From: CAZPWF01 sp964590725 | Lineage (GTDB): Bacteria > Patescibacteriota > Saccharimonadia > Saccharimonadales > JACQNP01 | Length of the DNA: 15,143 bases | Assembly (NCBI GenBank): GCA_964590725.1 | Contig: CAZPWF010000016.1 | Location: 1-15,143, forward strand | Reading direction: 5' to 3' | In this document: one piece after another, positions 7,720 through 14,304 of the stretch | Layout of the letters: every line of letters begins with the position of its first letter | How positions within the stretch are numbered: the first letter of the stretch is position 1 | Made by a program: the position numbers and the translations under genes | Notes under the pieces: generated by a model | Told to the model about the DNA's origin: nothing | The model's database searches: none | Seen by the model: the letters and a program-made list of their open reading frames with translations, nothing else

Positions 7720-7725
7720 TATAGT
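7720..7725 (+). promoter_or_regulatory. Possible -10 box of the glycosyltransferase gene
   Basis: TATAGT lies 4 bases before ATG 7730 and 13 bases before ATG 7739. This would give a very short leader to the second ATG. A weak -35 (TTGAGT, 7695-7700) stands at a 19-base spacing. The whole control region for both divergent genes is about 23 bases. Confidence 0.35.
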
Positions 7726-7738
7726 CAATATGTCCTTT

Positions 7739-8584
7739 ATGAAAAAAGCATTAACGTTATCAATAGTTATACCAGTTTATAACGAACAATACCACCTCAA
7801 GTCATGTCTTGAATCAATCGCTCGTCAGATCGTAATGCCTAATGAAGTTATTGTCATAGATAATAATTCAACCGATGACAGTGTTAAAATTGCAAAAAAA
7901 TTCTCTTTTGTGAAAGTCGTGAAAGAGCCGCGCCAAGGAGTGATATACGCTCGAGATACTGGCTTTAATTCTGTAAGCAGTGATATTATCGGCAGAATTG
8001 ACGCAGAAACCCAGATTGGTCCCGACTGGACAGAAAAAGTGCTTAAGATATTTAATGATGAATCGGTAGATGCTGTAAGTGGACCTGTTGGTTTTCATGA
8101 TGCCCCTGCAGAAAAGATTGGTTTATTTCTAGACCGAACAATACGTATGGCTACGTGGAAAATCGGTAAAAAAGATGACGCAGTATTCTTATTTGGCGGC
8201 AATATGGCTTTAACGAAAAGCGCCTGGCAAGAAGTTAGCGATTATTTGTGTGATCGCCGTGATATTCATGAGGATATTGATATAGCAATACATATGGATA
8301 GACTTGGTAAGAAGATCTTGTTTGACAAGAATCTGGTCGCCTACACATCTTCTCGAAGGCTTGATGACCCGGTCAAAGAGTTCTATAAGTATCTGGGAGT
8401 TTATAAAAACACTTATAACATTCATGAAATTTATAGCCCAGCAATAACAATGACAAGTGCTGTAGTGTTTGCTGGGCGATTTGGCGTTAATTTAGTACGA
8501 CGAGGTTATGATTCTGATCAGAAAAAGTTTTCAATCAAAAAATTTATCGATAACACAGACGAACCTCGCGTTCATCCAATGTGA
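7739..8584 (+). CDS. Family 2 glycosyltransferase
   Basis: This 281-residue enzyme should transfer a sugar from a nucleotide sugar to a growing glycan or lipid carrier. The GT-A fold starts with LSIVIPVYNE (residues 7-16), then VIVIDNNSTDDS (37-48). The metal-binding DxD element appears as DAE (88-90), and HED (177-179) fits the catalytic-base motif ED. A hydrophobic patch near 232-252 may touch the membrane; a true helix is uncertain. I chose ATG 7739 (MKKALTL). ATG 7730 in the same frame is possible, and a TTG at 7709 would place the start inside the divergent gene and upstream of the promoter. The neighbour is a glycosidase-like protein transcribed the other way. The stop is 2 bases from that of the convergent nuclease gene. 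Confidence 0.88.
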   Translation: MKKALTLSIVIPVYNEQYHLKSCLESIARQIVMPNEVIVIDNNSTDDSVKIAKKFSFVKVVKEPRQGVIYARDTGFNSVSSDIIGRIDAETQIGPDWTEKVLKIFNDESVDAVSGPVGFHDAPAEKIGLFLDRTIRMATWKIGKKDDAVFLFGGNMALTKSAWQEVSDYLCDRRDIHEDIDIAIHMDRLGKKILFDKNLVAYTSSRRLDDPVKEFYKYLGVYKNTYNIHEIYSPAITMTSAVVFAGRFGVNLVRRGYDSDQKKFSIKKFIDNTDEPRVHPM

Positions 8585-8586
8585 AT

Positions 8587-9177
8587 CTATTGTTTATTAT
8601 TTGAAGTAAATCCACCAGAAGGGCTTGCGACTGGTTTGCATCCTGCCCAGAGGCCCTTATTCTCACTTCTAGCAGTATTCTGAGCAGCCTTAAACTCCTC
8701 CATCTTTGTAAAAGGAAACCCCACATAAGCAAAACCGTATCCTTCTGATATAAGAGCTTTATTAATAAGAACCCCATCTTCTGAATATACATATCGTAGT
8801 AAACGGTCGTAGCGATCTCGGTTGGTGCTTTGTGTATCTGATTCGAGTCGTACGCGCTTATTGCTAAGTTCGTTAGTAGTAAATGATGATGCTGCCTTAC
8901 CGAAGCACTGAACTGGCTTTCTGGGATCGTGCGTTTCCGGAGTGTCGACTCCGATGAATCTTACTTTTTCTAATTTTCCATTCATGTTTATTTCAATTGT
9001 GTCGCCATCAAATACTTGTCTAACTGCGTAAGTATTACCTGCCGTATCGGCAATAAAGCTATTATTCGGCTTGGCTTGTTGGTAATAAACTACCAAAATA
9101 CCACAGATTAGTGCCAACAGTGAACTTATAATCCTCTTCTTTTGTCGTTTATTGATGTGGGCTATAGATCGAAGCAT
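8587..9177 (-). CDS. Membrane-anchored thermonuclease (SNase family)
   Basis: This 196-residue protein is a staphylococcal-nuclease homologue, a calcium-dependent enzyme cutting DNA and RNA. A membrane segment at about 16-31 after a basic N-terminus anchors or exports it. The active-site residues are all present: Asp59 in VFDGDT, Arg73 in VRFIGVDTPET, Asp78, Thr79 and Glu81 in the same motif, and Arg125 in DRYDRLLRY. SENKGLWAGC (171-180) is the usual C-terminal motif. It probably acts outside the membrane, perhaps releasing nucleotides from environmental or host DNA. Its start overlaps the end of the upstream kinase gene by 16 bases, so the two are co-transcribed. Confidence 0.92.
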   Translation of the reverse strand: MLRSIAHINKRQKKRIISSLLALICGILVVYYQQAKPNNSFIADTAGNTYAVRQVFDGDTIEINMNGKLEKVRFIGVDTPETHDPRKPVQCFGKAASSFTTNELSNKRVRLESDTQSTNRDRYDRLLRYVYSEDGVLINKALISEGYGFAYVGFPFTKMEEFKAAQNTARSENKGLWAGCKPVASPSGGFTSNNKQ

Positions 9178-9674
9178 CTTCGAATGTACTCAGTGCTTAC
9201 TTTTGTACCGTCTACTATTACGACCTGTTCATTACTTTGAGGTTTTTCTAGGTTCTTGACCATTCGTTCAAAATCAGCTTCAGGAATATTTCCCAATACG
9301 CGTGTTTCTTGGAGTTCGGCGTCTTTTATAGCTCTTTTCTTGGCAGTTTGTTTGTCTGCCTGAACCCATACCACCACACACCGCGCGCCGTTGTCCGAGG
9401 CAATATTTCGCAGTTTTTCACGATCTTCGTAAAAATTAAAATTTGTATCAAATATCACACTCTTGCCATTTGCAAGTAGTGATGAGGTTTGCTCGTTTAG
9501 TTTGTGGTAGAGTTGCTCGTTCTCGAGTCTTGAATATGTAGGTTCAGTAAACATGTGAATTCGCACTTTATCTGCCCATAGATGCTCGGCTCCGGTTAGT
9601 GCATGTAGAATCTTGGCGGTTGTTGTCTTGCCAGAACCAGGCAGACCTACCATCAAAAATAATGTTGGCTTCAT
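9162..9674 (-). CDS. P-loop ATPase/kinase (AAA_33, zeta-toxin-like fold)
   Basis: This 170-residue protein has a Walker A motif, GLPGSGKT (residues 10-17), and VIFDTNF (73-79) as the second-strand acidic motif, in the layout of small kinases related to polynucleotide 5'-kinase and gluconate kinase. Basic residues at Lys112-Arg114 and Arg125 could form the lid that contacts the phosphate donor. It should phosphorylate a small molecule or nucleic acid end, but the substrate is not shown. A zeta-type toxin is unlikely because no antitoxin gene is beside it. It sits 5 bases after the adenosyltransferase gene and overlaps the nuclease start by 16 bases. A nucleotide or nucleic-acid role with the nuclease is a guess from context. 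Confidence 0.8.
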   Translation of the reverse strand: MKPTLFLMVGLPGSGKTTTAKILHALTGAEHLWADKVRIHMFTEPTYSRLENEQLYHKLNEQTSSLLANGKSVIFDTNFNFYEDREKLRNIASDNGARCVVVWVQADKQTAKKRAIKDAELQETRVLGNIPEADFERMVKNLEKPQSNEQVVIVDGTKVSTEYIRRCFDL

Positions 9675-9679
9675 GATCT

Positions 9680-10249
9680 CTAAAAATCTATTCCTTTGTT
9701 TGCCAGATATTTATCATCAAAATGGTGCTTTACTTTAGTCATGTTAGTCATGATATCAGCGTACGATTCGAGTTTTTTCGGGAAATTGCGTCCGGTTAAA
9801 CAAAGGCTAGTTTTTGGGTTACGTTTTTCAATAAGTTGCTTAATCTGATCTACTTCGAGCAAACCATCATGAGCGGCATTATTTATTTCGTCGCATATAA
9901 CTATGTCGTAATCACCGGAGGTTGCGCATCGAAGTGCTTCTGCAAAAGTTTCTTGAGCAGCCTTCTTGTGCGCTATCTCAGAAATGTTTGACGCACTCAG
10001 TTCACCGGCGTTATAGAAGCCCTTGCCTCCTTTATAAAAATGAAGCTGGTCTCCGTATAGGGGTAATATATTGTTTATAAAGACATGTTCGCTAACTCCC
10101 CAATATTTGATGAACTGGACAAAAGCAACCTTCCAATCACTCCCCAGGGCTCGTATCATCAATCCAAGCCCGGCGCTGGTCTTGCCCTTGCCCTCACCTG
10201 TATACACCACGATTACTGAGTCTTTGATTTTGTAGTCCTCAAACGTCAT
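9680..10249 (-). CDS. Corrinoid (cob(I)alamin) adenosyltransferase, CobA/BtuR type
   Basis: This 189-residue cytoplasmic protein should transfer the adenosyl group of ATP to reduced corrinoid, making adenosylcobalamin. The family's unusual P-loop is clear: TGEGKGKTSA (residues 17-26). Further signs are FIKYWG (46-51), VICDEI (117-122) with the acidic pair Asp120-Glu121, LTGRN (151-155) and the C-terminal VKHHFDDKYLANKGIDF (173-189), close to the family's KHPF...A.KGIEF ending. Length is normal. No other corrin gene is in the window, so the likely role is salvage for a B12-dependent enzyme. It heads a leftward operon with the kinase-like and nuclease genes, which is a strange pairing. Its -10 box ends 7 bases before the ATG. 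Confidence 0.9.
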   Translation of the reverse strand: MTFEDYKIKDSVIVVYTGEGKGKTSAGLGLMIRALGSDWKVAFVQFIKYWGVSEHVFINNILPLYGDQLHFYKGGKGFYNAGELSASNISEIAHKKAAQETFAEALRCATSGDYDIVICDEINNAAHDGLLEVDQIKQLIEKRNPKTSLCLTGRNFPKKLESYADIMTNMTKVKHHFDDKYLANKGIDF

Positions 10250-10256
10250 AAATCAT

Positions 10257-10262
10257 AGTATA
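10257..10262 (-). promoter_or_regulatory. -10 box of the adenosyltransferase operon, leaderless spacing
   Basis: TATACT on the minus strand is followed by 7 bases and ATG 10249. There is no Shine-Dalgarno sequence and no room for a cobalamin riboswitch. The -35 is not obvious. Confidence 0.48.
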
Positions 10263-10306
10263 ACTGATCATTTTAGTATTACGCGAAGTCATAAATATAA
10301 AAACAG

Positions 10307-10336
10307 TTGCAACGCCTCTCAATTACTTGATACAAT
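10307..10336 (+). promoter_or_regulatory. Promoter of the ATP synthase operon, probably leaderless
   Basis: TTGCAA (10307-10312), an 18-base spacer and TACAAT (10331-10336) precede ATG 10345 by 8 bases. This placement makes the upstream in-frame TTG at 10327 part of the promoter, not a start codon. Confidence 0.6.
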
Positions 10337-10344
10337 TACCGAAG

Positions 10345-10665
10345 ATGAAGAAAGCCGCCGCCAGTAAAAAGACGACGACTCCAGTGGAGGATGAGCTTCA
10401 GGAAGTACTAGATGCTCAGGTTGCCAAGTCTCAACTATTTGGGGCTACACTTAATTTGAGCTGGAGACTTGCATTAACAGTCCTAATTCCTGTTATAATA
10501 GGCGTAAAGCTTGATCAGAAATTCAATACCAGTCCGTCGTTTGTGTTGACTGGATTCATGCTTGCGGTTTTTGGCGCTTCGATGACAATATGGTCAACAG
10601 TTAAAGAAGTTAACAAACTACAGGCCGAAGAAGATAATAAGGATAAGAGGGAAAAACGTGCTTAA
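10345..10665 (+). CDS. AtpI/AtpZ-like membrane protein of the ATP synthase operon
   Basis: This 106-residue protein has two membrane helices (about 39-55 and 65-85) with a short loop and charged ends. The loop IIGVKLDQKFNTSPSF (51-66) matches the AtpZ/AtpI pattern, in which an acidic residue follows the first helix. Members are linked to ATP synthase assembly, c-ring formation or magnesium supply, acting at the membrane. The start at ATG 10345 is chosen over TTG 10327 because a promoter -10 box ends at 10336. It is first in the atp operon, where AtpI-type genes usually sit, and its last 8 bases overlap the GTG start of atpB, so translation is coupled. The C-terminal tail is rich in Lys, Glu and Asp. 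Confidence 0.8.
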   Translation: MKKAAASKKTTTPVEDELQEVLDAQVAKSQLFGATLNLSWRLALTVLIPVIIGVKLDQKFNTSPSFVLTGFMLAVFGASMTIWSTVKEVNKLQAEEDNKDKREKRA

Positions 10666-11473
10666 TAATATTCTACAATTCGCTGCTGAAAAATCCGGGC
10701 CAGCCGTGCACATTACGCCAGCTGATTTATTTGAAATTGGCGGCATTACTGTTACTAACTCAATGCTCTATGGCTGGATATCATCAGTTATTATTATAAT
10801 TTTGTTAATATTTCTTGCTCATCGAATTCAAATTCATCCCAAAAAAGGTTTGACGCAACTTATTGAAGTTGGAAGCGGCTTTATAACCAATCAAATGACT
10901 CAAAGTCTCGGTTCTCGAAAAAAAGCTTTGCATTATGCGCCCTATTTTGTAACATTCTTCTTCTTCATTATGTTAAGCAACTGGCTTGGTCTTTTACCCG
11001 GTGTCGGAGAAGCTTTAACAATTAATGATAGTCCGGTACTACGCCCCTTCACGGCTGATCTAAATGGAACACTAGCAGCTGCAACCGTGATTATGGTACT
11101 GGTACAGTACTTTGCGATCAAGGAATCTGGATTTTTAAAACACCTTGGGCACTATTTTAATGGTAGTCTCAAAAACCCTTTAACTTTATTTTTGGGTGTT
11201 TTTGAAATGTTCAGTGAACTGATCAGAATTTTTAGTCTTGCACTTCGATTGTTCCTGAATGTTACAATCGGCGAAGTAATCATCGCCGTGTTTAGCTATC
11301 TGGGTAGTATTGCTGGACCTGTGACAGCTTTACCGTTTGTGATGCTTGAATTAGCTGTAGGCGCCTTGCAGGCCTATATTTTTGTGATGCTTAGTATGAC
11401 CTATCTATCAGTTGCGATTAAACACGGAGCAGAGCATGAGGTCGAAGACCATATGTCTGAGGCAGTTGCATGA
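10658..11473 (+). CDS. atpB: ATP synthase Fo subunit a
   Basis: Subunit a holds the two half-channels through which protons reach and leave the c-ring. The protein is 271 residues with about five to six membrane helices. RPFTADLNGTLA (129-140) and FSLALRLFLN (192-201) are the conserved signatures; Arg197 is the essential arginine facing the c-ring carboxylate. QAYIFVMLSMTYL (238-250) is the usual final helix. The common LFGN reads LFLN here, with Leu200 replacing Gly. The start is GTG 10658, supported by GAGG (10647-10650) seven bases before, and it overlaps the preceding gene by 8 bases. A 61-base AT-rich gap follows before atpE. Confidence 0.95.
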   Translation: MLNNILQFAAEKSGPAVHITPADLFEIGGITVTNSMLYGWISSVIIIILLIFLAHRIQIHPKKGLTQLIEVGSGFITNQMTQSLGSRKKALHYAPYFVTFFFFIMLSNWLGLLPGVGEALTINDSPVLRPFTADLNGTLAAATVIMVLVQYFAIKESGFLKHLGHYFNGSLKNPLTLFLGVFEMFSELIRIFSLALRLFLNVTIGEVIIAVFSYLGSIAGPVTALPFVMLELAVGALQAYIFVMLSMTYLSVAIKHGAEHEVEDHMSEAVA

Positions 11474-11523
11474 GCTCCATGATAGTTAGACATAATATTA
11501 AGAAAATAATTAAGTAATTAAAT

Positions 11524-11529
11524 AGGAGA
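11524..11529 (+). promoter_or_regulatory. Strong ribosome binding site and AT-rich leader of atpE
   Basis: AGGAGA stands 5 bases before ATG 11535. The 61 bases from 11474 are almost all A and T. In E. coli the atpB-atpE gap carries a translation enhancer that raises subunit c output; a similar purpose here is an inference. Confidence 0.6.
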
Positions 11530-11534
11530 AAAGC

Positions 11535-11780
11535 ATGTTATCACTCTTTGCAGAGACAGCAGCAAATAACACTGAGGCAGCGACCGTCATGGCAAAAGGC
11601 ATTATGATGGGATTTGGTATGTTAGGCCCAGCTATCGGCATCGGTTTAATCGGAGCGTCCTTTATGAACGCTGTTGGGCGAAATCCAGAGGCTTCTAAGT
11701 CTCTTGGTCAGATTTTGGTGATCATCGGTATCATCGAACTTATGGCCCTGCTCGTATTCGCATCGCTATTTATTATTTAA
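11535..11780 (+). CDS. atpE: ATP synthase Fo subunit c
   Basis: Subunit c forms the rotating ring of Fo. The 81-residue protein is a two-helix hairpin: a glycine-rich helix (GPAIGIGLIGASFMN, residues 31-45), a polar loop GRNPEA (48-53) that contacts gamma, and a second helix with Glu68 in GIIELMALLVF (65-75) as the ion-binding carboxylate. The Na+-type ligands are absent: the Gln of helix 1 is Ile36 by alignment, and the Ser after the Glu is Leu69. This points to protons. The start is fixed by a strong ribosome binding site. It sits between atpB and atpF as usual. Confidence 0.95.
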   Translation: MLSLFAETAANNTEAATVMAKGIMMGFGMLGPAIGIGLIGASFMNAVGRNPEASKSLGQILVIIGIIELMALLVFASLFII

Positions 11781-11798
11781 ACTAACTAAGGAGAAGCT

Positions 11799-12329
11799 GT
11801 GCTACTATCATTTTTTGCTTCAGAAACTGCAGAAAAATCCGGACTTGGTGCTCTTGGAGTAAGTGCAAGCGCATTTATTATTCAGCTGATCACTTTCATC
11901 TTTGTTTTTTTGCTTCTGAAAAAATTTGCCTTTGACCGCGTTAGTATTATGCTAGAAAAACGTCGAAAAACTATTGACGACGGTGTTCGTCTTGGTCAAA
12001 AGCTTGAAAAAGAACGCGAAAAACTAGATCAAGAAGTTGATAAGGTAATGCGAGAAGCGCGCCATGAGGCTGACAAGATTATCGCAACTGGTCATAAAGA
12101 AGCTCGTGAAGTTTTGCGAGATGCAGAAAAATCAGCCCAACGAAAAGCAGATGCAATGTTTGTGGACGCTCAGGCCAGGATTGACGAAGAGTCTCGCCAG
12201 GCAAAACGAAAGCTAGAAAAAGACATCGTAGGACTTGTTTCTGAAGCAACCGAAACTATTGTTCACGAAAAAGTCGATACCAAAAAAGACGCCGAACTAA
12301 TTGATAAGGCGCTCAAAGGCCGAAAATAA
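11799..12329 (+). CDS. atpF: ATP synthase Fo subunit b
   Basis: Subunit b is the outer stalk that joins subunit a to F1 as a dimer. The 176-residue protein has one membrane helix (about 22-41) and then a long charged, heptad-like helix rich in Lys, Glu, Arg and Ala (about 48-155), as expected of the stalk. The start is GTG 11799, supported by AAGGAG (11788-11793) five bases before it. Length is slightly above the usual 156 residues of E. coli. The stop is followed after one base by the ATG of atpH, implying coupled translation. No second b gene (b') is in the window. Confidence 0.93.
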   Translation: MLLSFFASETAEKSGLGALGVSASAFIIQLITFIFVFLLLKKFAFDRVSIMLEKRRKTIDDGVRLGQKLEKEREKLDQEVDKVMREARHEADKIIATGHKEAREVLRDAEKSAQRKADAMFVDAQARIDEESRQAKRKLEKDIVGLVSEATETIVHEKVDTKKDAELIDKALKGRK

Positions 12330-12330
12330 A

Positions 12331-12735
12331 ATGAATAACACTCGACATCATCTTGCTGAAGTAATTGCAGAAAAAACACTTCATATTAAGGACAGAGAAC
12401 TTTTAGTTAAGGAAGTGGCTGCATATTTATTACACGAAAAGCAAACTGAGGGTTTCGAGTCGCTTATTCGCGATATCATGCAGTATCGTGCTGACAAAGG
12501 TTATATTGAAGCAGTTGCTGTCAGCGCCCACCCGTTAACTGAGCAAGTCATAAAAGATATTGAACAGTTATTACAAAATGAATTCCCTGGCGCCAAGGGT
12601 GTTGTGGTGAGTCAAAAGATTGACTCTGATGTTGTGGGTGGACTACGAATTGATCTTGCAAATGAGCAACTCGATTTGAGTGTTAAAGCTAAACTAAATA
12701 CTTTTAAACGATTAACAGCCCTCGAGAGGAATTAG
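12331..12735 (+). CDS. atpH: ATP synthase F1 subunit delta, shortened
   Basis: Delta fixes the outer stalk to the top of the alpha subunits. The C-terminal half is recognisable: IDSDVVGGLRIDLANEQLDL (positions about 98-117) and SVKAKLNTFKRL (118-129) align with the family's GG.....D.S...L motif. The whole protein is only 134 residues, against about 177 in E. coli, and the loss is in the N-terminal helical domain: roughly three helices rather than six. I chose ATG 12331, one base after the atpF stop; a TTG at 12301 would extend into atpF. The stop TAG directly abuts ATG 12736 of atpA, so the genes are coupled. The gene is in its normal operon place, which supports the call. Confidence 0.88.
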   Translation: MNNTRHHLAEVIAEKTLHIKDRELLVKEVAAYLLHEKQTEGFESLIRDIMQYRADKGYIEAVAVSAHPLTEQVIKDIEQLLQNEFPGAKGVVVSQKIDSDVVGGLRIDLANEQLDLSVKAKLNTFKRLTALERN

Positions 12736-14292
12736 ATGATTAAAGATGTTTCAATAAAAGAGTTATCTGACGATATTCGGGCAGCCATCAATGAATTGAA
12801 AGCACGTCCTGAAATCGAAAAAGTTGGCGTAGTGACTCGTGTTGGTGACGGCGTTGCTTGGATATATGGTCTAAGTGATTGTGGTTACAGCGAAATGATT
12901 GATATTCAAGCCACAAATGGCGAGACAATAACAGCTTTTGCATTCAATCTAGGTGAAGATGAGATTGGTGCGGTTTTGCTAGGCGATGACACGGTTGTAA
13001 AAGCCGGAGCTACTGCAAAACTTACAGGTAAAGTTCTAGAAGTACCCGTAGGTCCTGAGTTAGTTGGTAGAGTTGTGGATCCGCTAGGTCAACCGCTGGA
13101 CGGTAAGGGACAGATAAAAACTACTCAGATGAGTCGAGTTGAGCGACCAGCGCCTGGAGTTCTTGATCGTAAAAGTGTCCATGAGCCTCTGATGACAGGG
13201 TTAGTCGCAATCGATGCTATGGTTCCAATTGGTCGCGGTCAGCGTGAGCTAATAATTGGTGACCGTCAAACTGGTAAGACTGCCGTAACGATCGACACAA
13301 TGATAAACCAGCACAAGCAAAAAACCGGTGTTATCAATATATATGTTGCAGTTGGTCAAAAGCTTAGTAAAGTTGCCCGGCTCGTAGAACGATTAAAGCG
13401 CGAAGGCGTTATGGATCAAACTATTGTTGTAGCAACAAGTGCCGCAGATCCTGCTAGCATGCAATACTTGGCTCCATATGCCGGCGCTGCCATGGGAGAA
13501 TATTTTAGAGACAACAAGCAGCATGCATTAATCATTTATGATGATCTTACGAAGCATGCCGCAGCATATAGACAAATGTCGTTGCTATTGCGTCGTCCAC
13601 CAGGACGCGAAGCATATCCAGGTGACGTTTTTTATCTACATTCGAGACTTTTAGAGCGATCAGCAAAGATGAGCGACGAATTGGGCGGTGGTTCCTTAAC
13701 CGCTTTGCCTATTATCGAAACTCAAGCTGGTGATATTAGTGCATATATTCCAACAAATGTTATTTCTATAACGGATGGTCAGATCTTTATGGATACTTCC
13801 CTGTTCTATCAGGGTATACGGCCAGCTATTTCGGTTGGTCTATCTGTGTCGCGTGTGGGCGGTAGCGCTCAGACCAAAGCTGTTAAAAGCGTCGCTAAGT
13901 CATTACGTATTGATCTAGCGCAATTCCGAGAATTAGCAGCATTTAGCCAGTTTTCTACTGACCTCGATCCAGAGACTCGTCAACGCATCGAACGTGGTCA
14001 GCGGCTTACAGAATTGTTGAAACAGCACCAGTATAGCCCATATGCTGTTTGGCAAATGTATTCTATGTTGCTAGCTGCTACAGAGGGTTGTTTCGATATC
14101 GTACCTGTTGATAAGATCAAAATTGCTGAAGCTAACTTATTGCGAGACCTAAAGCACGATCATCCAAAATTAATCGATAGTATTAATTCTGGCAACGAGC
14201 CCGACGATAAGACTAAAAAAACGATCATTGATCTTGCCCATAAGATATCTAATAGTTACAAACATCAAGAAGAGGTTAAGCCTAGTAAATAG
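12736..14292 (+). CDS. atpA: ATP synthase F1 subunit alpha
   Basis: Alpha alternates with beta in the F1 hexamer and binds nucleotide at a noncatalytic site. The 518-residue protein, normal in length, has the beta-barrel start (about 26-95), then Walker A GDRQTGKT (175-182). ALIIYDDLTKH (264-274) is the Walker B region, and SVSRVGGSAQ (370-379) carries Arg373, the arginine finger reaching the catalytic site. GAGAGGA-type ribosome binding sequence GAGAGGA (12724-12730) is five bases before the ATG. The start touches the atpH stop with no gap. The beta gene is expected after gamma, beyond the window. Confidence 0.98.
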   Translation: MIKDVSIKELSDDIRAAINELKARPEIEKVGVVTRVGDGVAWIYGLSDCGYSEMIDIQATNGETITAFAFNLGEDEIGAVLLGDDTVVKAGATAKLTGKVLEVPVGPELVGRVVDPLGQPLDGKGQIKTTQMSRVERPAPGVLDRKSVHEPLMTGLVAIDAMVPIGRGQRELIIGDRQTGKTAVTIDTMINQHKQKTGVINIYVAVGQKLSKVARLVERLKREGVMDQTIVVATSAADPASMQYLAPYAGAAMGEYFRDNKQHALIIYDDLTKHAAAYRQMSLLLRRPPGREAYPGDVFYLHSRLLERSAKMSDELGGGSLTALPIIETQAGDISAYIPTNVISITDGQIFMDTSLFYQGIRPAISVGLSVSRVGGSAQTKAVKSVAKSLRIDLAQFRELAAFSQFSTDLDPETRQRIERGQRLTELLKQHQYSPYAVWQMYSMLLAATEGCFDIVPVDKIKIAEANLLRDLKHDHPKLIDSINSGNEPDDKTKKTIIDLAHKISNSYKHQEEVKPSK

Positions 14293-14304
14293 GCTTAAAT
14301 ACTG

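Noticed and set aside
7709..7738. TTG start at 7709 for the glycosyltransferase
   Set aside because: It would overlap the divergent glycosidase-like start, and a -10-like box at 7720-7725 lies downstream of it; ATG 7739 fits the family start better.
9162..9674. Zeta-type toxin of a toxin-antitoxin system
   Set aside because: The P-loop fold is shared, but no small antitoxin gene adjoins it; both neighbours are larger enzymes.
10250..10344. Cobalamin riboswitch upstream of the adenosyltransferase
   Set aside because: The -10 box ends 7 bases before the ATG, leaving no transcribed leader for a riboswitch.
12301..12330. TTG start at 12301 lengthening the delta subunit by 10 residues
   Set aside because: The added residues lie inside atpF, have no ribosome binding site and do not resemble delta.
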